A stretch of DNA of 64,000 bases. Origin: Cyclospora cayetanensis (Eukaryota; Apicomplexa; Conoidasida; Eucoccidiorida; Eimeriidae). The notes beneath the pieces were generated by a model, which worked only from the letters and a program-made list of their open reading frames with translations, made no database searches and had not been told where the DNA came from. The stretch spans positions 161,588-225,587 of the forward strand of contig NW_020312535.1 of the NCBI RefSeq assembly GCF_002999335.1, in the 5' to 3' direction. Below, piece after piece: positions 1-10,103 of this stretch (positions are counted from its first letter, which is position 1; the number at the start of each line of letters is the position of its first letter). The translations under genes and the position numbers were made by a program.

Positions 1-988
1 GCCCCACGGCACGGGGTCCTGCCAGAATAATGTTTTTTGCTGCAGCCAAGACACCCACACAGGTGGCAGCTGCAACACGGCTAGTTAGTGAGCTACCCCG
101 CTGGCGAGCTAACTAGCTGCCCAGAGGCCAGGGGAGGCCCATGCATCGCGAGCCAGCAGCCGCATATCAAGCTCGGTGCATGCGGTGGGGTGTGCGCATG
201 CAGAAGGCGGAGCAATGAGGGATACAAGGCTGCTCGCACTCATGACCGCGCTGGCCACTTCGGCTTAGCTAGCCGGCAGGCAGAGGTCCCCTCGCTCCAG
301 TTCTAGAGAGACGTAGGATGAAACGGGCTGCTCAAGGCAGATTGTGAGCGAGTGGAGACAGGAAGGAGGGTGTCGCGACGAGGGGCAATGGGGAGTGCAG
401 CCAGTCGGCAACGGCCGGAAGAAGGCGCCGCCACACGCATGCAGCCCCAAAACAAGCGGGCAGTGCACGGAGCTGCGAGGAGAGGGAGGGCTCTAAAAAG
501 GGGAGGGACGGTAGCAGAGACGCATGGCGGAGGAGGGGGCAGTTGTGCATCCCCTCGAAGCCATGGCATGGACCCTTTTTAGTGTACATGCAAACAAAGT
601 ACGAACAATAGCGCATATGGGAAGAAGGAAAGCAAGGAAGGATGCAGAGAGTCAGAGAAGCAGGCCCCCAAGGGAGGGGGCACTTCTGAGGCACCAACGG
701 GGAGAGGGGGGCGCCTATATATATTTATCAATTTTGCTTATCGTGAGAAACAACGAGTTATGCGGTCGTCATAGCGAGTTGCACTTCTCGGCATGCCAGG
801 ATCCATGCAGCGAGGTGCTGGGGCAGTCGCCTACCGCATTCAACGCCCTGTCCATTGAGTCCAGTAATCAGTACACGCAATTGCATGAGCTTCCCCATAG
901 CTTCCATCCCGAAGGCTCCAATTTGCCTGCTGTAGAGATCCGTGTCGATCTGCGGCAGTGCCCCGTCGCCTCTCGCGCCCTCCGCCAT
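1..988 (-). CDS. UBA1: Ubiquitin-activating enzyme E1, N-terminal exons (gene runs off the left edge)
   Basis: Two exons are visible on the minus strand: 988-835 (ATG at 988) and 39-1, split by a 795-base intron (40-834) with GT at 834-833 and AG before base 39. Joined in phase they begin MAEGARGDG, then IDTDLYSRQIGAFGMEAM, then LRVLITGLNGQGVE, then AKNIILAGPRAV. This is the N-terminal start of the inactive adenylation half of E1 (family pattern: LYSRQ, G-EAM, VLI-GL-G-GVE-AKN-IL-G). E1 enzymes adenylate ubiquitin, form a thioester and pass it to E2s, in cytosol and nucleus. The active-site cysteine and ubiquitin-fold domains lie outside the window. SUMO or NEDD8 E1 subunits are less likely because the wording after GVE fits UBA1 best. 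The gene is divergent from the CPW-WPC gene. Confidence 0.85.
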
Positions 989-2297
989 TTTCCTTGGCTG
1001 CATGCAGCGCATATATATGTATATATGCAAACCGGGAAATGCAGCGTGCAAAAGTTGCAACAAACGCTGCACGCTAAGCACGTGCATGCGAGGCGGCTAA
1101 CGTGCAGCTGTAGGTAGCGGAGAGGGGTTACAGCTTTGGCGCACGCCGTAGGGGTGCAGAGGAAGTGACTCATGCGACTGCGCTGGCTGCCACGGCAAGC
1201 ACCACTCCTACTAGGGAACCCCAGGAGGCGGTTCGCAGGAAGGAGAGCCTCAAAGGCCCTCTACAGCGGGCGGTTAGGCTGCAAAACTTGCTGGATAGAT
1301 CTAAGGTGTGGAGTTTAGACGCCGCGAGCGACAATCACTGAAGGGGCGTGCTGAGCGGCCGTCTCTACCGTAGGACAGCACGCGCAAGCGCTGGGCGCCA
1401 TGCAGATTCATGCATGCCACTCACTTGCTGGAGATACACTCGAGGCCCAGGAATATAAAGGTAAAAGAAGCTGCCGCCTGGCTCTCTTCTTGGCGGCGGA
1501 GGGGAGCGAAGCGTAGCCCTACAAATCCTAGGCAACCCTAGACCTTCTGTTGTTGTTTCTGCCTTCGCAAATTAGCGCTTCACTATTGAACGTGTTTTCA
1601 AAAGTAGAGTACCCTAAACCCTAAACCCCAGCGCCAGAGGCCCTGGAGCACCCGTCCTCAGCCCCGCCTACCTCTGCCGTACTGATGAGAATACCCAACA
1701 CTCGCCCACGTGGGTCTCGAAAGCGAAATACGGGCTCTATGAATTTTGCCTTTGACGATAGAATTAAATATTTTCGCCTGTCTTTTCTGGCTCCAAGGCC
1801 ATTGTATTCTCGTTCAACTCCTCCCGAAACGTGGATTCCTGTTGTGTTTCAGTGCGTCGGCCCAGGGCCCCTCTCCCTCCCAGGCTTCCTGACTACGGGC
1901 ACATGCCCGCTTATTTTCTCAGTACTTTAGCAAAACCAATTAGTAATCTGTACACGGTGCTATAGTAAAACTGCTCTTTTCTGTGATAACAGTTTGGGCA
2001 ATACACGGCAATGCGCAATCCCGGACTACACCTTCAACACGACGCATTGCTGCGAGGTGTGTTTCGGTCTCTCCCCGAGAAAATTTTGCCTTTAAAAATA
2101 GCAACAAGGATACATAGCTTGACTATAGGTCTTAAATAGACTAAAGGAGCACGATTCTAGCCTGGTTCCCTGACGATACCACGCGGAGTGGACGGAGTGC
2201 TGTCCATACAGCGTGTATCGCACATCATGGCGGAAGCCATGCACTATGGAAAAAAGTAATAGCTGTTATAAGCAGAAACCTGTCATACCTGGGCTCT
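989..2297. other. Divergent intergenic region (UBA1 / CPW-WPC), no gene seen
   Basis: About 1.3 kb between two divergent start codons, so it should hold both promoters. No conserved coding segment is seen. Besides the telomere-type motif near 1611 the right half is AT-richer. It contains two loosely similar stretches sharing ATTTTGCCTTT, around 1742 and 2083, that may be repeat remnants. Confidence 0.5.
1611..1629. repeat. Interstitial telomere-type repeat (AAACCCT)n
   Basis: Two tandem units plus a partial unit of ACCCTAA, the telomere-type heptamer of apicomplexans (CCCTAAA/TTTAGGG), sit in the intergenic region between UBA1 and the CPW-WPC gene. Scattered short copies of this heptamer are known from Eimeria chromosomes, so it does not by itself imply a chromosome end. 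Confidence 0.75.
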
Positions 2298-4690
2298 ATG
2301 AGTGCTCTTTTTTGCCTAATCATGCAATTTTTCGTCCTTCTTTGCCTCTTCTTAGCTGCCATTCCTGTGCATTCGGCAGAAAGTGACATCCGAGCGCCAT
2401 TTGTGGCAGAAAGACCCAGGACCAAATGGAATGCCCTTGTTCACAGGTTCTCCCAGAGCGATGCAAAGCAAAACCCCGTGGGCGGGTGAGAATATAATCA
2501 GACATATGCATGCGCGAGTAAAAAGTATGATATGAGCGGTCGTTGTCAGCCTCTTACAGGTACTTGCATCATACTGCAAAAAAGTCGAGAGGAGCAGAGG
2601 CACTTTCCATTTAGGTTCTTATGTCTCTTCTCTCCATGTTTTTGAAAACACCGAACAAATCGGGTCATGAACTGGAGGTATGGGAGCGAAACGTAAACCC
2701 CACATTGTGGATGGCGGTCATACAATGTACCTTGGTACTTGTATCCGGGGTTTTAGGAGGCGCTTCCCGAGAATTTTGATACTGTCTTAGGCAGAGCAGT
2801 ACAGGATGTAAGCGCACGACATGCAGGCGCGCTGCGACGCGCTCAAGGCAACTGCACGTAGGCTGAAGGGAAGATTTCATCAATGCTGAAGGAGGCGTCT
2901 GGTGACGATCGCATCAATAACGGTAAGTAAAAAGGGGCTGCCAGACTCTTTCTGCTGTGGCCCTCCAGAGTTTCCATCATCTGCCTCCTGCTTGGGCGCA
3001 TGAAATCTCGTCTTGCGTTGCATATTTCATCTTGAATTCAGCATTACTGGTGCTTGCGGAAGAAAGGCTGAAGAAGTACTGGTAAAGCAAACCACAAACC
3101 CTGCTCTGAATTTTTTTTGAACCCTCTGATTCCAGGTACATCGGGCAGTGCAGGTCCGTACGTCCAGCCCCCTTTGCAAACTGCTCAAACTCCAAAGCGC
3201 AAAAAACACAGAAGGGACTACACGGCAACATGTCCAATGGACTGGAATGAAACCGACGCAAACAGCGGTGGGTTCAGCTGCACAGATCTTGGCGGTCTCA
3301 CATTTTCCGAGCCCCTCCGTTTTTAGGTAATGCGTAGTCTCGTGTTGCTCGCTAAACGCGAAACAAAGCCTAAACGCCTGCGCTCAGGCCTTTGCGTACC
3401 CCCGGAAGCATACGAAGGGCCGTAAGTCATTTTCGTCCCGCTGAAACTGGCCCCTTGCAACTTCCCTGTGCGGGCCCCTTATTGCATAGCCGTGGCTGGC
3501 TGGCTGCCTTTCCTTAGCATACGCTTCTCTTGCTGTAGCCTGTACATCTATGTATGCATCCATCTATGCTTGTGCTGTATTTGGGCTGTTCGCTCAGGTG
3601 CCGCTCGGTGGATCTACGAGAGTCGTCGCCCTTGCAGAAGGAGGACTTCGCGTGGCGCTGTCAGGCGCAGTGGCCTTGCAAGCCAGGTATCCCTCAGTAC
3701 ACATTAGTTGCGATGTCGCTGGTTCTAGTGCTGGGGCTGAGAGGGGTCGGGTTGGGCTATGAGGAAAAGCTGCTACATAGCGTCGGGTGCTGTTCACACT
3801 GTTGTCTGCCGGCTGCTTTGAAAGTGCTCGCCCCTGCAACGTGCCGGGGTCTTCTTTCATGGAGAGCGTCGTTTACTTATGCTTGCTGTCGCTTCAGCGC
3901 CGCGAAGGGATATGCGAGTTAACTGTCCGCAGGGATGGGCTTACATCAAGCGCGGCGTCTGCTCTGCTCCCTTGGTAAGGCAGTAGTCTGCCTGAGGTCG
4001 CGTTGCGCTCTGTGTTTCTTGACTTTTATGCCGGCTTTTTCGGCCGTGTGCGCCTGTTTGTGTCTGGCCTCTGCGTCTATCTCCCCGCTCGTCCCTCTAT
4101 TTCTTGCGCTTTACGGTGTGTGTGACGGGTGCTGCGGGCTCCTCACACACGGCTCTCAAAGTCGGCAGACATGTGTGTCTCTGCCAACTCCGGCACGGCA
4201 GTGCGGCTGCATGCCGCGCACTTGTGTAACGCTGCCAACACTCACGCCCTCCCATACCGCTCCTGCTGCCTCATTCGGCTTCCTCAGACGTATCGAGGCC
4301 CCTGCAGCCCCTTCATGAATTTCTCCGGAATGAATGACGAGGCAAAACTTCAGTACGTCACTAAAGCTTGCGCACCCTAGGGGGCTGCCACGCATCTGCA
4401 CATGTCGCTTGATGCAGATGGGCCGAGCTCTGTAAGCCGACACCTGCGGATACAGCCAGGCACTTCCCACCTTCCGCACTCGCACAGGCCATGCCCCCTG
4501 GACCCCGCTTGCGCCGCCTACAAAAAAGGGGGGCCCTGCTGCGCCACCCGCAGCACAAGGGCCCCCCAAAGCCGCTGGAGGCCCCTTGGGAGAGGTACGT
4601 TCCTGCTTCTTGAGTTACGGCTACAAGCTTACGCCTATCACGGTCCTTCCCCGTTTCCAGGATGGTCGGCTGCGCGCCGTAGAAGCCTAG
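2298..4690 (+). CDS. Secreted CPW-WPC family protein, two domains, 10 exons
   Basis: Exons: 2298-2477, 2862-2922, 3136-3267, 3388-3421, 3598-3686, 3898-3974, 4288-4352, 4418-4431, 4488-4594, 4661-4690; they join in phase to 262 residues. Residues 1-26 are a signal peptide (hydrophobic core FFVLLCLFLAAIPVHS). The first CPW-WPC domain runs from C113 (RRDYTATCPMDW) through C127, YEGPC (C137) and C157 to WPC (C163). The second runs from C175 (NCPQGWAYIKRGVC) through YRGPC (C197) and C218 to W222, where WTP replaces the final WPC. A Pro/Ala-rich tail follows. The family is apicomplexan and its Plasmodium members are ookinete or sexual-stage surface proteins, so a secreted or surface role is likely. 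Exon 8 is only 14 bases. The first splice donor (GTGGGC at 2478) is the weakest call; GTGAGA at 2486 is an alternative but breaks phase. Confidence 0.85.
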
Positions 4691-4962
4691 TCAGTGCCAC
4701 CAAGGCGCCTCCTCCTCCCCCCCAAAAAATCTTTCACTTCTGAGACCTCCGTTCCGCAGTGTAACACGCTGCAAAGACGCCTCCTCCCCCCCTCTCCCGA
4801 ACGCGCGCCGCCCGTAGAATAGTTTGTTAGAGCTGACTTCGACACGCAGATAGAGACGCATTGCATGCAGTGGTGCATCTGGACACATTGGATACGTCTA
4901 GCCAGGCTTTATTAGAGGATCTCGAAAAACAGTCGCTGCTGCTGCTTCTGCTGTGGCGCAAG

Positions 4963-7900
4963 CTAGTTGCCCGTTAAGAGCTGCTGTATCTGGGGGTCTC
5001 CCCGGGCTGCCGTTTGCAGGAGGTCCTGCAGCAGTGCGAGGCAGGACTCTCTGTTGGCTGCGAACTCGTACAGCGTTATCAAGTTGCGGACGCTCGACGG
5101 AAACACGCCATCCTGCAGCACACAGGACGCAGCGTTCGATGCTACGGGGATGTGGAACTTCTTTGTGCACTGCTGCCGGGTGTACTGACAGCAGGCGAAG
5201 CGCTGGGCAGGGGCCCCCAAAAGGACCAGCGAGCCCTGAAATTTCTGCCCATTTCCCTGCTGGGGAGTCGCTGCTCACTGGATTTCCGTGAACGAGTCCT
5301 TCAAGAGCTGCAGTCGCATCTGCGAGGCGCTTGCTGTAAAATCTGGCGACTGCCGCGTTATTGCAACACACTGCATGCGCAGGCGGGCAGAACATGTCGC
5401 ACGCCGTCTTCCAAGGATCACGCCCCTCGGCGGCGGAAGGCGTAGGACTTCCCAGAGGCCCCTCGCAGCCATTCATCGGCATTGCTGCCACGGACAAGGG
5501 GGACACAAGGCTTGACGATCCGCATGCATGCACAGCGGCCTCGAACGCGTCTACGGCCGGCGCAATGCGCCGATTGAATAGGAGGAGCAGACCGCTGCGG
5601 AGCAGAAGCCGCGCACACCAGAAAAACGAATTGTTCGAGCCCAGACTCCTGCACCACAAGGGCGCGGCACCTGTCTATAAAGGCCAAAGTCTTAAAGCCT
5701 CACTGGTTGGTGCTGCTAAGGGCGGTGTCGGGGGTCCCCACGCAGTCGGCGTACGAAAAGTACTGCTCCGCACAGTCCGTGCACCCCATCTGCACAGCGC
5801 ACGCACCGTAACAATAGGCCACCCGCGATAGCCACCCCACTTCACGCCTACGGAAACCGCTAGGAACTACAAAAAAGGCTAGCTGCTGAAAAGCGAGCCT
5901 CTTTAGAAAACACTACCTTCAGAGCGATCCGGCCCATCAGAGAGAGGGCAGGGGCTGACTTCGCGTCCAGTGCGAGGACCTGCTTCAGCACCCGCAACGC
6001 CTCCTGCAAAGAAATATTTCGACAAACCGCGCATGATGCGATCAGCAGAAATAGGAAGCGCACACACAGAGCACGCCGCGTCTGCAGCAAAACTTCTCTC
6101 AGCAGCAGCAGGACCTCAGGGTAGTTGGCAGCGCTGAGAACGAGGGCGAGGAGGCATCCAGTCCTGAGGAGTCTGGCCTTCCACAGCCGCTGCAAATCCG
6201 TTGGACGATCACCACTACCTGCAGCTGCCTCTGCTGCAGTTGAAGCAATCCCTGCAGCGTCTGCCCCCCCCGCCGCCGCTTCCTTCAGTTGCTGCTTGCA
6301 GTGCTGCAGCAGCAATGCAAGCGCCGAAATAGAGTCAACGGAGGATCCCCAAAGGTGAGGCCCAAACGCGAACAAAAGCCTCAAACTAAACGGCACCAAG
6401 CTGCCCCTGAACACACACACACACACCCGCCACAAGCCACGGATGAGCTGGAGAGCACAACTGCCGCCTGTCGATTGCTAAAAGTCTAACTGAAGGGCAG
6501 ACACCACCCTGCTGCAGGCAAGGTTCCCTAAGCTCCGTGAGAGCTGCCCTGCCTTCGTCCGGGGTAAAGATGAGGGTGCGACTCGTATTGCCAGTAAGGC
6601 GCGCATAAGTCCCCCAGGGAGGCGACCTCCTCAGCAGCTACTGCATAATCCTAAGCCACACAAACAAGCGGAAAGTGGCTGCAACAACACCGGATGCAGG
6701 GGCACACACAGCTTCAGAGCAAAGCCCAGTGAGGGAGGAGTAAGAGGAACGCCAAAATGCGCATAGGAAGCTTCGCACCAGCTCACAAACTTTTCCTAAA
6801 AAAGATACTCGCATATCTTATTATTTTAGTTTGTAGGTAGGCCGCAGACATCGGCACCCCGCTCGTCCCCCTTCCCTGGCACCCAGGTGTATAACACGTC
6901 CAAGAAGTTTGGCGCATGCATTATCCTTATACATGCCATAAATACATATAGATATATAATGCAGATTTAGATATATCTAGAAAGATACATATATATCTGG
7001 AAAGATATATGTATACATGTCTAGACAGATATATATACATATCTAGAAAGATATATACAAATATCTAGAAAGATATTGGGATATATATCTAGGAAGAAAT
7101 ATGTATCTATATATACAGAAGCGACAAGCACAGACATCCTACTCAAGGGAAAAACACGCTTGAGTATTTTCAAGTTGGGAGGTGGAGTGCGCCCTCGCAT
7201 GAGGAAAGGAGGAGATTTACGCGGAGTCGCAGAAGGCAGAAGTAGCGAATAGCCATCCATCGCAGATAGACATCGGGCGCTAGAGCTTTCGCAGGCGGTT
7301 GCTGCAAGCACAAAATTGCATCCCCGTACGTGCAGGAAATGCAAAGCGAACTGGCAATACGCGAAATTGCAACAGCAGTTTGACAGCGCAGAGGCGGCCA
7401 TGGAGGTTGCAGCTTCGACAGCGAACGCATCAGGAAGTCGAAAGCCCCTCGCCTACGTGCCTTGAGTTTTTCAAGGAGTAGATTTGCGGCCGTTCGGGTG
7501 TCTCGCGCGCTAATCAAGGCTGCAATTTCCTCTTCTGCTGCTGCTACAGGTGCCGCCACCACTCTTGTTGCGAAGCTGGACGGAGGTCGCGGAAGCCCAC
7601 AAGGAGGGGGTGGAGGCTGCATCGAAATTCGCAGAAAAGAAAACTCGGAAGTCTGCGGCAGCGTGCGTGCGCGCTAGCGCAGCTTCTGTGTGCTTCTTCA
7701 GCGGCTGCAGCAGAGGAAGCAGAGTGGCAGCGCAGGCAGAGGCCTCTACCGCAGCTGGCGAGAGAGCGAAGGCTGCAGGGTAAATGCGGAGGAGCAAGGG
7801 GGTACCGTTGGGGGGTGCAAGGGATCGTGGAGATCGTGGAGTGGAAGAGAGCTGAGAGGGAAGGGCGACGGAGACGGCGCCAGGAGGCCTTGAGGCGAAG

Positions 7901-8210
7901 CTGCTGGAGGCTGTTGAGCCACGCCAGGATGCATTGCAGCGGAGGCGCATGCAACTGGAGGATCGGAGGTGTTTTCCACAGCTGCAGCTCCTGCAGGCAG
8001 ACGCGCAGAGGCCGCTGCAGGCGCTGCAGCCAGCGGTGGAGGCTGGACTAGCGAGGTGCCCCCACCAGCAGAAAGGTGAGGGGTATAGACAGAGCGAGCG
8101 GCGGCTGCTGATGTAGCCGTTCGCTCAGTTATGGGGTCGGACTGACGGGAGGGGGCTGTAGCAGCCGCATGTGCAGGGGATTCCGCGGCCTCCCCAGAGA
8201 GGCTCTCCAT
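4963..8210 (-). CDS. TRAPPC12: TRAPPC12-like (TTC15) TPR protein of the TRAPP trafficking complex
   Basis: Phase-consistent exons: (about 7616)-7221, 6650-6553, 6406-6064, 6003-5917, 5789-5704, 5594-5279, 5112-4963 (stop TAG 4963). Diagnostic segments in order: YLRWMAIRYFCLLRLR; AVAAEEVASLGDLCAPYWQY then YPGRR joined to GSLVPFSLRLL; a TPR with ALSLMGRIALK then MGCTDCAEQYFSYADC; NNAAVARFYSKRLADATAALEGLVHGNP; and the C-terminal VFPSSVRNLITLYEF. This order matches metazoan TRAPPC12, a TRAPPIII subunit acting in ER-Golgi traffic (known for the family). The 5' part (8210-7750, Ala/Pro/Ser-rich, start MESLSGEAAE) is in frame with the next exon but its donor is unresolved. The intron 6552-6407 appears to be GC-AG. 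It converges on the CPW-WPC gene with 272 bases between stops. Confidence 0.75.
6955..7112. repeat. AT-rich tandem repeat in a TRAPPC12 intron
   Basis: Repeated 20-30-base units built on ATCTAGAAAGATATATA occur about six times between 6965 and 7110. They lie wholly inside the intron between exons 7221 and 6650. Confidence 0.8.
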
Positions 8211-10103
8211 CGCTCCTCGCCCTTAGGCTTCTTTACTATTCACCCCTATACCCAGAATTGCAGTTAGGGTAGATATATATATATGTGCAGTGAGCGAGGC
8301 GGCTTGGCGGCGTTGCCTCCGCGGCGGCCAGCGCAAACGGACTAGCAGCTCAGTGCTCAACAAAAAACAAACCACACACCGCCTCCCTCTGTCGCAGTGA
8401 GTATATTTTGACTTGAGAAAACCCTTCTTTCAGCCACCGACCTATCTCGACCGCTCGGTCGGGCGCATGCACTTCGAGTGCGTGCTGGCAGACGCCGACG
8501 ATGCTGCCTCCGCGCGCCGATGGACTCCTCCCGGCTATTTGTTTTTTGTCTGAGGAACTTTCGAACCCAGCCCTTCTCTTGCAGCACTTTTGGATGTGTT
8601 TCAAGGGCTTGAAGCTTCTCAGGGAGTCCGCCGTCGCTCCCTCCACCGTCCACTTGGCAGGGTGCTCGGCCGTAGTCTACGTGCCCTCAGCGCCACATTT
8701 GTATATGTATATATACAGATGCATGCGGCATACGAGTTTCTAAGCAAAAGGCTCAAATCCCGCAAGGCTAAGACTCAAGTCAAGAGGGCGACGCCCCACT
8801 CGGCGTGTGTGCAGCCGTATAGAGCACACTCTTACAACCTCAAGCGCAAGCGCTGGCCACAACTCCCAAAAAACGCAAGTTGCTGTAGCTACTCGTAGGC
8901 TCTCATCAATTAAACTGCCCAGTATCATTTTTTAGTGCAGAGAAGGCACTACCCCTCGCCCGTACAGGCGGCCGCCACTTGGACTGCTCTATTGGCTTCA
9001 TTAGTGCGCGAAGGCGCCTTTATAGGCAGTTCCCCCGTATTTCTTAAAGCGCTAGGACCAGCGGCAGCCAGAAAAAATCCCCCTAACCACAAATACGCTC
9101 CCCTGCGATGCAGCACGCGCGTGCTGACTGCCAAGCAACCGAAATATATCGCCACCTACGCCCGTCAACAGACGCATACTGCGCTCTCTCTTCCTATCGA
9201 CACGCCACCACAGGCTGCACCCCTGCATGCGTGCGCTTGGCTGCAAAGAAGCCCCGACGCCCCTGTGTGCGACCTCGCTACAAGCACGCTGTGCTAGCAA
9301 GGCGTTGCAGCGCATGTTCGCGTTTAGAGAGACACACGGCGTCTGTCAAAGCTCCCCTCGCGTCTCCCAGGTTCTTAGGGCCTTTTTGCAGTTTGTTCAG
9401 CAGCAACACCTGCCGCTCAAACATTCGAGGCGCCGGCCGTTTCTATACCTGTGCCTGCACTGGTGCTGCCGTTCCGAACGCACTCTCAACAGATGACGCG
9501 CGCAAGTGCTTGTCGAGAAGCCGTGAGAAGGCCAAAAAGACCTATGAGGATATTTAAATATACTCAGAGATATACGAAGGGTGAAGGTGCCTCATCAGAT
9601 GTATTCTGTAAACGTCTATTCGCATGTGTTTGGACCTCGAAATATTGACAGGCACTGAATTCCAGACCTCGTGCGATATATATATATATATGTATATACC
9701 GCCATTTGTGTATACTGCATGTATACAGGATCTAGAGGTTCATCGAACCCATAGAGAAGATAACGGACGGTGTCGTACGCCAGAAGTACTTGGCCCCTTT
9801 CCCCTCCCCCCCTTCATCCAGTGTTGCCCCTCTGTTCCCCTTCGCTTCTTCCCTCTGCCGCCGTGCAAAGACACCTGCGCAGTTCGCATCTCCAGAGACC
9901 AACGCATACACCGCGTGAGCCATTCAAGTCAAACTCGTGGAAGTGGAGGAGAGCGAGAGAAAGCACACCCCGCTGTTAGGTATTACTCCCACCGGCCTGC
10001 CAGCGCCCCTCCCTCGCAGGCCCTCCGAATTTACAGCCGAGGAGCCTCTATTGCTGCTGCCGCCGCGTTGCGTTGCTCTTCCTCCTGCGCAGCAGCAAAG
10101 GCT
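8211..10103. other. 1.9-kb stretch between TRAPPC12 and CK2 alpha, no recognised gene
   Basis: It contains a short AT microsatellite (9676-9692), several unconvincing ORFs on both strands, and one minus-strand segment of coding character near 9.4 kb listed separately. A second minus-strand open stretch at 8653-8357 (EKLQALETHPKVLQEKGWVRKF, then basic) may belong to the same unidentified gene. Nothing else is supported. Confidence 0.4.
9278..9424 (-). CDS. Possible exon of an unrecognised small gene
   Basis: A 48-codon reading frame starting MFERQVLLLNKLQKGPKNLG and ending in TAG at 9278. It has a helical, charged, non-repetitive composition unlike the surrounding sequence, which is why it stands out. 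No family was recognised. It could be one exon of a minus-strand gene continuing to about 8350. Confidence is low because no splice chain could be closed. Confidence 0.25.
   Translation of the reverse strand: MFERQVLLLNKLQKGPKNLGDARGALTDAVCLSKREHALQRLASTACL

Noticed and set aside
524..1117. 197-codon forward ORF
   Set aside because: It overlaps antisense to the UBA1 first exon, which has clear family similarity; this ORF has none.
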